A stretch of 64,000 nt of DNA from Chrysophaeum taylorii (taxonomy: Eukaryota; Sar; Pelagophyceae; Pelagomonadales; Pelagomonadaceae). The notes beneath the pieces were generated by a model. The model searched no databases. It was not told where the DNA came from and saw only the letters and a program-made list of their open reading frames with translations. Shown here in pieces: positions 11,009 to 19,281 of the stretch. The DNA lies in contig JAQMWT010000381.1 of NCBI GenBank assembly GCA_029834535.1, positions 62,001 to 126,000 of the forward strand. The letters run 5' to 3'. Every line of letters begins with the position of its first letter. Positions within the stretch are counted from its first letter, which is position 1. The position numbers were made by a program, and so were the translations under genes.

Positions 11009-12844
11009 CCTGGTACTTCTCGTGATACTTCTCGTGTCAACTCAACGATCTAGATTTCGCGACGCACCTTTCGTGTTGTAGTTTTGCTGGCAGCGGCTTT
11101 CGGATAAAGCAGAGAAAACAGTAGTGGGTGATCCGATAAAGCAGAGAACTTTCCTTACCTGAGTCAGAGGTTTCGCGGATTCAGTAGTTTTTTCAAGTTC
11201 CGGGTGTTTCGGGCAAAAATCACACACCCCATAAGCGTACGAAGCTTACTGAGAGTCCTTTGTAGCACCGAGTTTGCTTCGCCAGTCTTGAGAGGACTGA
11301 CGATCATCCGGGCGTCCCGTATTTCCTCCGCTCGTTCCCCGTCTTCTTCGGGTTCGGAAGTCGGCGATGGGCGGCGGGTGGTCGATTGCCGCCGGACGGT
11401 TTGTCTCGTCATCCTGAGCCGCGTGGCCGTCGCTCGCCACGAAGGCGTGGCATCGCGTGGGAGCACCGGGTCACGCTGCTGCACCTCTCAAATCAGGTGC
11501 TTCTTCTGCGACCGATGCTCCTTTCGACCCCTCTTCACGACGATCGGCAACTCTCCGTCGAACTGCTCGAGATTCACGATCACGTCAAAACAAAATAAAA
11601 CAAACATGCGAAAGTGCGAATGATATGCATGTGCGACATGTCTCTCGACCAGGGGCGCGTAATACAGCCGACTGGCGCTAGCTACGGGGTCGCGCTGGCG
11701 CACGATGCTCCCAATCGTTTCAGGAGTGGCTCTATCCGAATAGGAAAGCTGGTTCTCTTAGCCCAGAAGCGACTCGCCCGCAGTGCCAAGGAGGGCATGC
11801 GTTGCGGTGTCCTCGCTGGATCGGTGAGACGCGCGGAAGCACGGAACTGGCTTCCTAATCGTTGTGCGCACAAACACGACAAGAGGGGAGATACTACCAA
11901 TAGCGCCGCTGCGAGCGCGCTCGTGGTGCTGGCACGCATATGCTCCGGCTTGAAGGGCGTGACTCTTGGTCATCACACGAGCCGGTCACGCCTCAAGCCG
12001 CGACGACCGTCTCCATATTCAGATGTCGGTGAGCCCGATGCCGGAGGGCGGATCTCCTCGGAGTCTCCAGTCCAATGTGCCTGCCCAAGAGTCGCGACTG
12101 CACGCGCGTGGCTACTATTCCGCACCCTGGTCGGCGGCAGCTCCTCAATGTCGCGCGACCAGGAGACGAGGTCTTTGCTAACGAAGCGCATATAGTCAGT
12201 GTTTACAGCGGTGCAGCAGCAGTTTATTATTAGAATGGGCTTAATTGCGAAGGCACGCCTCCCAAGCAGCGCTTCAGTGGTGGTGTGCACCACACCACCC
12301 CACCCCCCCTGTCACAAGTGCGTCATACTCGATAGCAAACAAGAGGAAAGAACTTGTTCTCCAGCGTTATGCGCCGCCTTTCTCTTTACGTGGCAATGTG
12401 ATCATAATCGCAAGCAAGCCCAGGCTGCTGAGCAGCAGTGTTCTTTCTTAAGTCAAAGGGCCAGAGGATTTACAGCACGCACTCGCCAAAAAAAAAGGAT
12501 GGGCATAATTAAACATTGCGGGCTGCTTATGGCTCAGGTTATTAACAGAAATTCGCGGCTCATGATCAATGAGGGTGGTGTTCATGAATCTCGAGAGGGG
12601 GCCGGACAGGCCGCAGAGAGAGTGCTAGATTTGGTAGCGACGGTCTCTTTTCAGGTCCTCCTCCTTCCACAATGGCCATATGGGAATCTTGGATAATAGG
12701 ACACCCTGATCCAGAGCGCCTCAAAGGCAGCAATAAATTGGGCTCGCGCAGACAGAGAGACTGGCTGTCGTCAGATCGGGCCGCGGTTGTCCCAAAAAAA
12801 AAATCGGACTCACGAAAAAAAATAAGAAGAAAACAGACGAGTCA
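11009..12844. other. 1.8 kb intergenic region
   Basis: No convincing gene on either strand. A 16-bp direct repeat (C/T-GATAAAGCAGAGAA) occurs at about 11103 and 11136. Two poly-A tracts lie near 12788 and 12818 just downstream of the sulfatase stop. Confidence 0.4.
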
Positions 12845-14467
12845 TTAGCACTGGGACTCGACTTGGCGTGAATACTGGACCGAGGCGTTAAAGGCCGAGA
12901 AGTTGGCCATGAGGGCACTGAGGATGTCGGGATAGACGTTCGCGAGGTCGTTACGTTCCTCGAGGTCGGTGGAGAGGTCGTAGAGCTGCGGGCGCGTACA
13001 GTTTTCTTGCGAGCACGACTCTCCGCCGCGCACGAATTTCCAGTTACCGTAGCGAAAGGCATAGCCGTGTGCGGTGTCTGGCGTCGCAACGCGATACCAC
13101 CACCCGAGGCCGCGCGATGGCATGGGGTGTTGTCGGTCGAAGACGGGCAGGATTGAGGTGCCGTCGATGGACCAGTTCGCTTGGGCTTGTGGCCTTTCGA
13201 CCTGGAGAATGTCGAGGACGGTCGGCAAGAAGTCGACGGTCGAGATAAGGTCCCAGGACGCGAAGGCTGGTCCCGAGTAGCGCCGCGGCCAGCTGACGAT
13301 GCTCGGAACGCGGTGACCTCCTTCCCAGACGTCGCGCTTACGGCCGCGAAGGATGCCGGCCGAGCCAGGCGCTTGGGTCGGGCGATCGACGGTGCCGCCG
13401 CAAAACCCGAGTGGTTCGCAGTTCACTTCCGGGCCGTTGTCGGTGGCGAACCAGACGAGCGCGTCCCTTCCGTAACCGCGCGCGTCGAGGAGGTCGAGGA
13501 CCGAGCCGATCGCGCCGTCGAGCTCGGTCAAGCACGAGTAGTAGTCGAGTTCTGCGTCGGTGTAGGGAACGCCATTTGCCGGCGGGCGGCACGTTTCTCC
13601 CGCGGCGCACCTCGCCCTCGCAGAAGGGGTGCCTACGAAGGGAACGTGGCAGTTGTGGAAAGACAATTGCGCAAAGAACGGGGACGTGTGGTCGTCTGCC
13701 AAAAACGTCGCAAGGGCGTCGGCTACGTAGGTCGAATCGTCGAGGGGCGAGGGCCAGCTTAGGTTGGCGACGCCGTGCGGCGCGTCGTCGTTCCACCAGT
13801 AGTTGAAGCAACAGCCGGGGTTGCAGGCGTCGCCACAGGGGTTGCCCGTGCCGAAGCAGTGCGTGGAGGTGTTGTAGTGCCCAAAGTCGCAGCTTCCCAC
13901 CCAGTCGGCGGAACATTGGCAGTTGGCATCGGCCGTCGGAGCGACGCCGACGGTCGCGTTGAACGTTCCAAATCCGTGCGTCGTCGGGCTCGAGGCGTGG
14001 GACGTGTCATTGAAGAGCGACCCGAGGTGCCACTTGCCAACGAACAAGGACCGGTGCGTGTTCCGGACGGCGTCGGCCACGGTGAAGGTGCGGCGCGGCG
14101 CGAAGTCGCACGTCCCGCCGCCCGCGCACGTCCCGTCCGGCTCGCATTCGGTCATGTCCGAGCAGTCGTAGACGTAGTCCACGCAGTCCCGAAAGTGGTT
14201 TCGCCCCGTCAGGACCGTCGCCCGAGTCGGCGAGCACACGGTGCCGGCCGAGTGCATGTCCTGCAAAGTGATCGACCCGTCGCGTTTCGACCACGCGTCG
14301 AGCCGCGGCGTGGCCGCGATCCCGCCGTTGTACGACACGTCGCCCCAGCCAATGTCGTCGGCCAGCAAAAACAGAAACGATGGCGGTTCATGGGCCCTGG
14401 CGGCGCCCACGGGGAACAAGAGAGACAGGGCAGCAGTCAACAACAACCGAAGAAGTGCGAATCGCAT
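12845..14467 (-). CDS. Secreted sulfatase (arylsulfatase family)
   Basis: 540 residues. Signal peptide at 1–25 (ends GAARA). The sulfatase core is clear: metal-binding DD at 37–38 (LLADDIGWGD), and CSPTR at 78–82, where Cys78 would be converted to formylglycine by the sulfatase-modifying enzyme; the following TGR is also canonical. GKWHLG supplies another active-site Lys/His, and ATDNGPE the second metal-binding Asp-Asn pair. It should cleave sulfate esters of extracellular polysaccharide or sterol sulfates. Numerous Cys and N-glycosylation sequons fit a secreted or endomembrane location. Length is normal for the family; single exon. The exact substrate class cannot be told from sequence. Confidence 0.93.
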   Translation of the reverse strand: MRFALLRLLLTAALSLLFPVGAARAHEPPSFLFLLADDIGWGDVSYNGGIAATPRLDAWSKRDGSITLQDMHSAGTVCSPTRATVLTGRNHFRDCVDYVYDCSDMTECEPDGTCAGGGTCDFAPRRTFTVADAVRNTHRSLFVGKWHLGSLFNDTSHASSPTTHGFGTFNATVGVAPTADANCQCSADWVGSCDFGHYNTSTHCFGTGNPCGDACNPGCCFNYWWNDDAPHGVANLSWPSPLDDSTYVADALATFLADDHTSPFFAQLSFHNCHVPFVGTPSARARCAAGETCRPPANGVPYTDAELDYYSCLTELDGAIGSVLDLLDARGYGRDALVWFATDNGPEVNCEPLGFCGGTVDRPTQAPGSAGILRGRKRDVWEGGHRVPSIVSWPRRYSGPAFASWDLISTVDFLPTVLDILQVERPQAQANWSIDGTSILPVFDRQHPMPSRGLGWWYRVATPDTAHGYAFRYGNWKFVRGGESCSQENCTRPQLYDLSTDLEERNDLANVYPDILSALMANFSAFNASVQYSRQVESQC

Positions 14468-15142
14468 TTTTTTAAAGCGTTGGGACGTTATCCTAACCCG
14501 TAGTCGGTGGTCGACGCTCTCAACCCCGCCAATCCAAAAAGCTGCTTTGATCAGTGCACGTTCGCTAACCTTTTGAGTTTACTCCTAAACCCGTGGGCTT
14601 TTAGTCCCCACGGGATTTTTGGGTCACGCGGTCACCAGCGTGCCGTGGCGGTATCGTGGCTTCGCCAGGAGTTGCGGTTATGATCGACATGGTGGCCTAC
14701 CACGAGCTCACAGAGGAAACGGAGAGCCCTTTTCCTAGGACGACGACGAACTTGAGGACGCAGGTAATGCGGAAAGTGCGATGGTTCCGCGCGGGCAGCT
14801 GAGAGATAACACGCCCATAACGGGTCAGAAGCGGACCGCGACGCAGACGAGCCAAGTCTGGTATGAATGAATGAATGAATGACTCTGTGGGTTTATTTAG
14901 CACGCGCATTCGACGACGACGTCGGCAGATTGGGCCGCGAGCGAAGAACAAAGTCTATCAAAGACACCTCCGAGACGTTTTAGAGGCGCGCGCTAGCGCG
15001 CGAGCCGAATTAGGTGAAAGAGCGGCCGCGCTGAAGTCACGGCGGCCACCGTTTATGACGTGGTGGTAAGGTTTGATAGTCACGTCTTCCTGTGCCAATG
15101 AGAATCCTGTCTGTGGTCCAAAAGAAATAAAATAACCGTCCG
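14468..15142. other. Intergenic, hairpin and microsatellite
   Basis: Contains the 8-bp-stem hairpin at 14590–14614 and an ATGA microsatellite at 14864–14882. No gene seen. Confidence 0.5.
14590..14614. other. GC-rich hairpin followed by T-tract
   Basis: CCCGTGGG (14590–14597) and CCCACGGG (14607–14614) form a perfect 8-bp stem with a 9-nt loop, followed by ATTTTT. It lies 5' of the sulfatase gene. Possible small RNA or cruciform; it looks like a bacterial terminator but has no such role expected here. Confidence 0.5.
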
Positions 15143-15847
15143 TTATTGTGTCCGTTCAAGGTGGTCGGCTTTGGTTTTGAGGGGGCGATAGGCGTCGAGA
15201 TTCTGGTACCAGGCAGGGAGCTTGAGGGGGCAGCTCGTGTAGACAAACTTGGCGATGACGCGCTCCCCGCGCGTCACGGGGGTAACGCGATGTTTAGGTC
15301 CCTCAGCGAGGACGACGAGGAGGGAGTTTGGTCGCATCGACTGGGAGACGATGGCGCCGTCTCGGCGCTCCCACTCGGTGCGGGAATCGCTGGTGTTTTC
15401 GACGGTGTAGACGCACTCGAGCTGCGGCTGCTCGTAGAGAGCCTGGTCGCAGTGCCATTTCATGCGCGCGTTTCGGGGGTAGCGCCGGAGCTCGATGGGG
15501 AAGTCGGAGGCAACGACGAGTCGATCGCTGATGTCTCGGAGGCTGTCGCAGACGTGCTCGCTGCACAAAATTCTCGCGATGTCGCTCTCGGGCGGTAGGT
15601 AGGCGCCCCAGCGGCCCTTGGCGACGCTGTCCATGGTCTCGGGTCGCATTGTGGGGACGTACCCCCGCGACTCGCGCACGACCGACTTGAAGGCGCGCGG
15701 CGACAAATAATCTTCGACGTATACGACGCCATCCTTCGCGAAGTCGGGGGCGAGACGCGCGAGGTCGCGCCGCGCGACGACATCGCGGCTCTGCGCGAGC
15801 AGCGCTGTCGTCGAGTTGACGATGATTACTAGGAAGAAGAAGAACAT
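15143..15847 (-). CDS. 2-oxoglutarate/Fe(II)-dependent oxygenase-like protein, secreted or organellar
   Basis: 234 residues from the first ATG (15847), which gives a hydrophobic N-terminal signal (MFFFFLVIIVNS). The double-stranded β-helix signature is present: WHCDQ supplies His132 and Asp134, PKHRV the distal His186, and the Arg of RGERVIAKF (about 196) would hold 2-oxoglutarate. This matches the prolyl-hydroxylase/phytanoyl-CoA-like group of small oxygenases. Substrate unknown. The gene shares a 116-bp divergent upstream region with the small DEN-box gene. Confidence 0.75.
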   Translation of the reverse strand: MFFFFLVIIVNSTTALLAQSRDVVARRDLARLAPDFAKDGVVYVEDYLSPRAFKSVVRESRGYVPTMRPETMDSVAKGRWGAYLPPESDIARILCSEHVCDSLRDISDRLVVASDFPIELRRYPRNARMKWHCDQALYEQPQLECVYTVENTSDSRTEWERRDGAIVSQSMRPNSLLVVLAEGPKHRVTPVTRGERVIAKFVYTSCPLKLPAWYQNLDAYRPLKTKADHLERTQ

Positions 15848-15963
15848 GAGATTCTGGGACGATAGCACGTCAGATCCTCTCACACTTACCCTCTCGTGCT
15901 AATTAAAAGTCGGCCGTTTGGATCGATCGATCGATCGATCGATCGAGAGCACAGCTGGCCGGG
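15848..15963. promoter_or_regulatory. Divergent promoter region with (GATC)6.5
   Basis: 116 bp separate two head-to-head start codons. It holds a perfect 26-bp GATC microsatellite at 15921–15946, which is also self-complementary. Confidence 0.5.
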
Positions 15964-16584
15964 ATGATGATGTTCAACCTCTCCCCCGCCGCCGAGGCGC
16001 GGGAGGTGCCCGAGTTAAGGCTCCAGACGCAGGAGGAAAATCCCATTATCTCGGCCGTCCTCCCCCCGGACGAGGATGAGGACGACGACCATGTCGTGAT
16101 GACCGTCCTCAACACCCCTCCCGCCCTCCGCCGACGCCACCAGGCGATCTCCTCCCAGCCGCGACGCGCCAAGAAATCTTCCTCGTCGCGCGTCTGCCGC
16201 AAAGCCACGGTCTATGCGCAGGACGAGAACGCGGCACCCAACATCCCCGTCTCCAAGCCGTCGCCCGACAAGGGCAACGTAGCCGTCGTACCTCTCCAGG
16301 ACGCCGATCCCATGTACGACGACGCTCTCGAGCAGGCCGACCAAGCCGGCCAGCTCGACAAGGCAAGATCCCTCCACGAGCGCCTGTGCGCCGCCCGAAG
16401 TTCGCTCGCCGCTTTAGATCCCTTTTTTAACTCACCCCTCGCGTCCCCCCTTACGTCGCCCCTCAAGGAGACCGAGTACGACTGCTACGCCCTCGACTGC
16501 TACGGCATCGCTCTCGACGATATGGACGAAGCCACTAACCTCGGCGGCGTCTGTGACGCCAACGGCCTCTGCAACCTCCAGTAA
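15964..16584 (+). CDS. Small acidic/basic disordered protein with DEN box, securin/PATRONUS-like candidate
   Basis: 206 residues, no membrane segment, mostly predicted disordered. It has an acidic patch (36–42), a basic patch (56–80), the motif ATVYAQDENAAPN (81–93), a minimal D-box RSSL at 145–148, a helical segment (115–150), three SPL repeats (157–166, proline-directed phosphosites) and an acidic, Cys-containing tail. DEN and KEN boxes are anaphase-promoting-complex degrons; plant PATRONUS securins start with a DEN-box followed by Ala-Pro, and animal securin has a KEN box in a similar context. The assignment is inference from short motifs. It is immediately beside MRE11. Alternative: any cell-cycle-regulated disordered protein. 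Confidence 0.6.
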   Translation: MMMFNLSPAAEAREVPELRLQTQEENPIISAVLPPDEDEDDDHVVMTVLNTPPALRRRHQAISSQPRRAKKSSSSRVCRKATVYAQDENAAPNIPVSKPSPDKGNVAVVPLQDADPMYDDALEQADQAGQLDKARSLHERLCAARSSLAALDPFFNSPLASPLTSPLKETEYDCYALDCYGIALDDMDEATNLGGVCDANGLCNLQ

Positions 16585-16731
16585 GTGCTCGCCTCCCCCC
16601 TCCTAGTAATAAAGGTTCGCCTGGGCAAAACAGCCAAGGTAAAGAAGGAGCACCGCACCCTGACTGTTTTCGCGTACTTTCCCCAATTGTTTTTAAAATA
16701 CGGGGTCGGACGTAGTCTTCATTCAGCCTTC

Positions 16732-19083
16732 TCAATCCTCCAAGGTAAGGTCGACGAGCTTCGACTTGGCGGCAGTGGATCGTTTCTTCTTTTTCGGAGG
16801 AGCTGCCTCCTCGTCCTCGTCATCTTCGATCTCATCGATCTCGTCGTCCTCTGGCGCATATTTAACCTGCTTTCTCCCTCGCCCGCTCCGGCGCGGAGTT
16901 GGTGCAGCGCCGGGTTCGTGGTCCTCGTCCCCCGAGTCCTCCTCGTCTCTGCGGCCTCTCTTTTTGGCGGCCGGCTTCTTGGCAGCCGGCCTCCCCCGCG
17001 CCTTGGGCGGTGGTTCGTCCTCCTCCTCGTCGTCGCTCTCGTCGTCGGCCTTGCGGCGCTTGGCGGCGGCGGCGGGTTTCTTCGCGGGAGCGCGGCCGCG
17101 AGACGACTTGGCTGGAGCCGGTGGTTCATCCTCCTCCTCCTCCTCATCTTCGTCATCACTCTCGTCGTCGGCCTTGCGACGCTTGGCGGCGGCGGCGGGT
17201 TTCTTCGCGGGAGCGCGGCCGCGAGACGACTTGGCTGGAGCCGGTGGTTCATCCTCCTCCTCCTCATCTTCGTCATCACTCTCGTCGTCGGCCTTGCGGC
17301 GCTTGGCGGCCGTTTTCTTCGCCGGAGCGCGGCCCCGAGAAGAAGACTTGGGGGGCGGCGGTTCGTCGTCCTCCATATCATCATCATTATCATCGTCGTC
17401 GTCGTCACGACGCTTGGTGGCCTTCTTCTTCGAACCAGCAGCAGCGCGAGGAGAGTTGGAAGGAGTATCGTCGTCGTCGTCCTCCTCGCCGCGACGCGCT
17501 GCTTTGGACCTCTCGTTCGCCTCGCGCGTCTCGCGGGCGATGCGCGTCCGGTAATCCTCGGGTTCGCCAGACTCATCGTCGAGCTTTTCCTTTTGGTACT
17601 TTTTTTTGACGTTTCTCAGGCGCTTGTCGACGAGCTCGTTGAAGGCGTTTGTCTCCTGCTTGTCGACGTAGTCGAGAAGCGCGTCGTTGAGCTTATTTTC
17701 CTCGAGGAGTTCGAGCTTTTTGACGCTACCGTCGAGGAGGCTCTGGACGAGGTCTTCGACGCGAACCGTGTCTATTGGGTTCTCTTCGGTCGGCGCGTCG
17801 AGGCCCGAGCGGTCCGCCTTGCCCTTGGCGGTCGTCTTTTTTTTGGAAGCGCGAGCGTAATGGAGGATCTCCGTGGGATTCGCCGCCTTGCCGACAAACT
17901 GTCCCCCGAAGCGCTGCGCGCTGACCTGCTCGAAGCCCGTGTGGTCGACGCGGAGCCTCACCAAAACTTGGTTTGGGTGATTGAGCTTGAAGCGCTGGTC
18001 GGGAAACCTCGGTTCCTCGCGGTCTCTGATCGCTTCGTCGATCATCGCCTCTACTTTCGTTCCCAAGAGCGCCGCGACCTGTTTATCGTCCGTTGTTTCT
18101 TCGGCGAGGTGGTCGCTCAAGACGATCTCGCCGATGACGAAGGGCCGCACCATCGTGAGTGGGATTGGCTCGATTCTGACCTTTTGCTGTCGCGGTTCGC
18201 CGCGCTCGAGCGCTTCGAACGAACCAACCTGGACGACGCAGACGCTCTTCCGTCGCGCCTCGCCCTCGATCAAGGAGGTCGCGACCGTCGAGCCCGGCTG
18301 GGTGACCCGAAAGGTCCCGACCGTCGACATCCGCGGCTCGACGCGGCACTCGTGCTCGTGGCCCCAGACGACGAGATCGATCCACTGAGGAATCATGTCC
18401 TCGTGCACGCACGCCTTGAGGCCTCGGCCGGCGTCGCGATTTTGGTGCAGGATGAAAATGCTGTAGTATTTGTTGTTGCCATCGTCGCGGGGCCGTAGAA
18501 ATTTGACCTTCTTGTCTGTCCACGCGCGATTAAGTCGTTCGTCGCGGACGTGACCGAGGCCGTAGAGCGCGACGTGGACCCCGCCTTTGCGGAGCAGCAC
18601 CGGCGAAATTTCGATGTTGTCGACCTTGGCTTGCTGACCAAAGTAATTCACCACGTTCGCCGCCGACAGCACGTCGAGCGCGGCGAGCGCTTCGAATCCC
18701 CCGTCCCGCGTCGGGTCGTCGTGGTTTCCGTGAATTGAAAAAATCGGAAGCCCCACGCTCACGAAGGGGTTCTCGTAGTTGACCGAGGACCCAAAGTTCT
18801 TCTTTTGATCGCTCACCACCTCGAACTCCACGGCCCGGTCACCCAACGCGTGCTCGCGCAACAGCGTCATCGCCTTGTGGAGCGTCGGCCGCGACGGTTT
18901 GTTCTCGTGGAACAGGTCCCCCGCGAGCACTACGAGGTCCACCTCCCGCTCCTTGGCCACTAACAGCATCTCCTCGAACGCCGCGAACGAGTCCATCCCG
19001 CGGATAGGATTCTTGTCGGCGTACCCGAGATGGTTGTCCGTCGACACCAACATCTGCAGCGTCTCGAGTGGCTCCATCACCAT
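16732..19083 (-). CDS. MRE11: MRE11 double-strand-break repair nuclease
   Basis: 783 residues. The calcineurin-like phosphoesterase core is complete: DNHLGY (Asp16, His18), GDLFHENKPS (Asp56), GNHDDP (Asn120, His121), HQNR (His213) and GHEHE (His242, His244). The capping domain follows to about residue 430. MRE11 works with RAD50 and NBS1 to hold and resect DNA double-strand breaks, in the nucleus. The C-terminal third is low complexity: Glu/Asp-rich blocks alternating with basic RGRAPAKK and KRRKADDESDD units in about four tandem copies (period about 120 bp at DNA level), then a basic/acidic tail. A glycine-arginine-rich or basic DNA-binding tail is usual in MRE11, but such a regular tandem array is not. 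Confidence 0.95.
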   Translation of the reverse strand: MVMEPLETLQMLVSTDNHLGYADKNPIRGMDSFAAFEEMLLVAKEREVDLVVLAGDLFHENKPSRPTLHKAMTLLREHALGDRAVEFEVVSDQKKNFGSSVNYENPFVSVGLPIFSIHGNHDDPTRDGGFEALAALDVLSAANVVNYFGQQAKVDNIEISPVLLRKGGVHVALYGLGHVRDERLNRAWTDKKVKFLRPRDDGNNKYYSIFILHQNRDAGRGLKACVHEDMIPQWIDLVVWGHEHECRVEPRMSTVGTFRVTQPGSTVATSLIEGEARRKSVCVVQVGSFEALERGEPRQQKVRIEPIPLTMVRPFVIGEIVLSDHLAEETTDDKQVAALLGTKVEAMIDEAIRDREEPRFPDQRFKLNHPNQVLVRLRVDHTGFEQVSAQRFGGQFVGKAANPTEILHYARASKKKTTAKGKADRSGLDAPTEENPIDTVRVEDLVQSLLDGSVKKLELLEENKLNDALLDYVDKQETNAFNELVDKRLRNVKKKYQKEKLDDESGEPEDYRTRIARETREANERSKAARRGEEDDDDDTPSNSPRAAAGSKKKATKRRDDDDDDNDDDMEDDEPPPPKSSSRGRAPAKKTAAKRRKADDESDDEDEEEEDEPPAPAKSSRGRAPAKKPAAAAKRRKADDESDDEDEEEEEDEPPAPAKSSRGRAPAKKPAAAAKRRKADDESDDEEEDEPPPKARGRPAAKKPAAKKRGRRDEEDSGDEDHEPGAAPTPRRSGRGRKQVKYAPEDDEIDEIEDDEDEEAAPPKKKKRSTAAKSKLVDLTLED
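17050..17420. repeat. Coding tandem repeat in the MRE11 tail
   Basis: Units of about 117–123 bp; for example GGCGGGTTTC recurs at 17071 and 17194, with a shorter third copy near 17310. They encode alternating basic (APAKK..AKRRK) and acidic (DDESDDEDEEEE) blocks. Divergence grows toward the low-coordinate and high-coordinate ends. Confidence 0.85.
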
Positions 19084-19281
19084 CCGCGTGATGAAGAGGG
19101 TAAGCGTTACGGATTAGGGGACTCGGAGGATAGATAGATAGATACCATGGTTGTAATACAAAGCAGGATAGGATACATTTTGCTGTGGATTCGTTGACAC
19201 GTCTCCAAGTCGTCGTCGTCAAAGAAGTAGTCGTAGTCGTCGTCCTCAAAGTCGGCGTCGTCGTCGTCGTCGGCACGCGAG
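19084..19281. promoter_or_regulatory. Divergent promoter region, MRE11 / PH protein
   Basis: 198 bp between head-to-head starts, holding a (GTC)n tract at about 19205–19272 next to the PH-protein start and TAGA repeats near 19132. No known motif recognised. Confidence 0.4.

Noticed and set aside
11682-12696. Several 70–190-codon frames in the gap before the sulfatase
   Set aside because: No coding bias, no recognisable motif, and frames on both strands overlap with similar lengths.
14590-14614. Rho-independent-type terminator
   Set aside because: Stem plus T-tract looks bacterial, but all neighbours are nuclear eukaryotic genes and no gene ends there.
16585-18498. 637-codon plus-strand open frame
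   Set aside because: Antisense of MRE11; its Leu/Val/Phe-rich runs are the complement of the acidic repeat codons.
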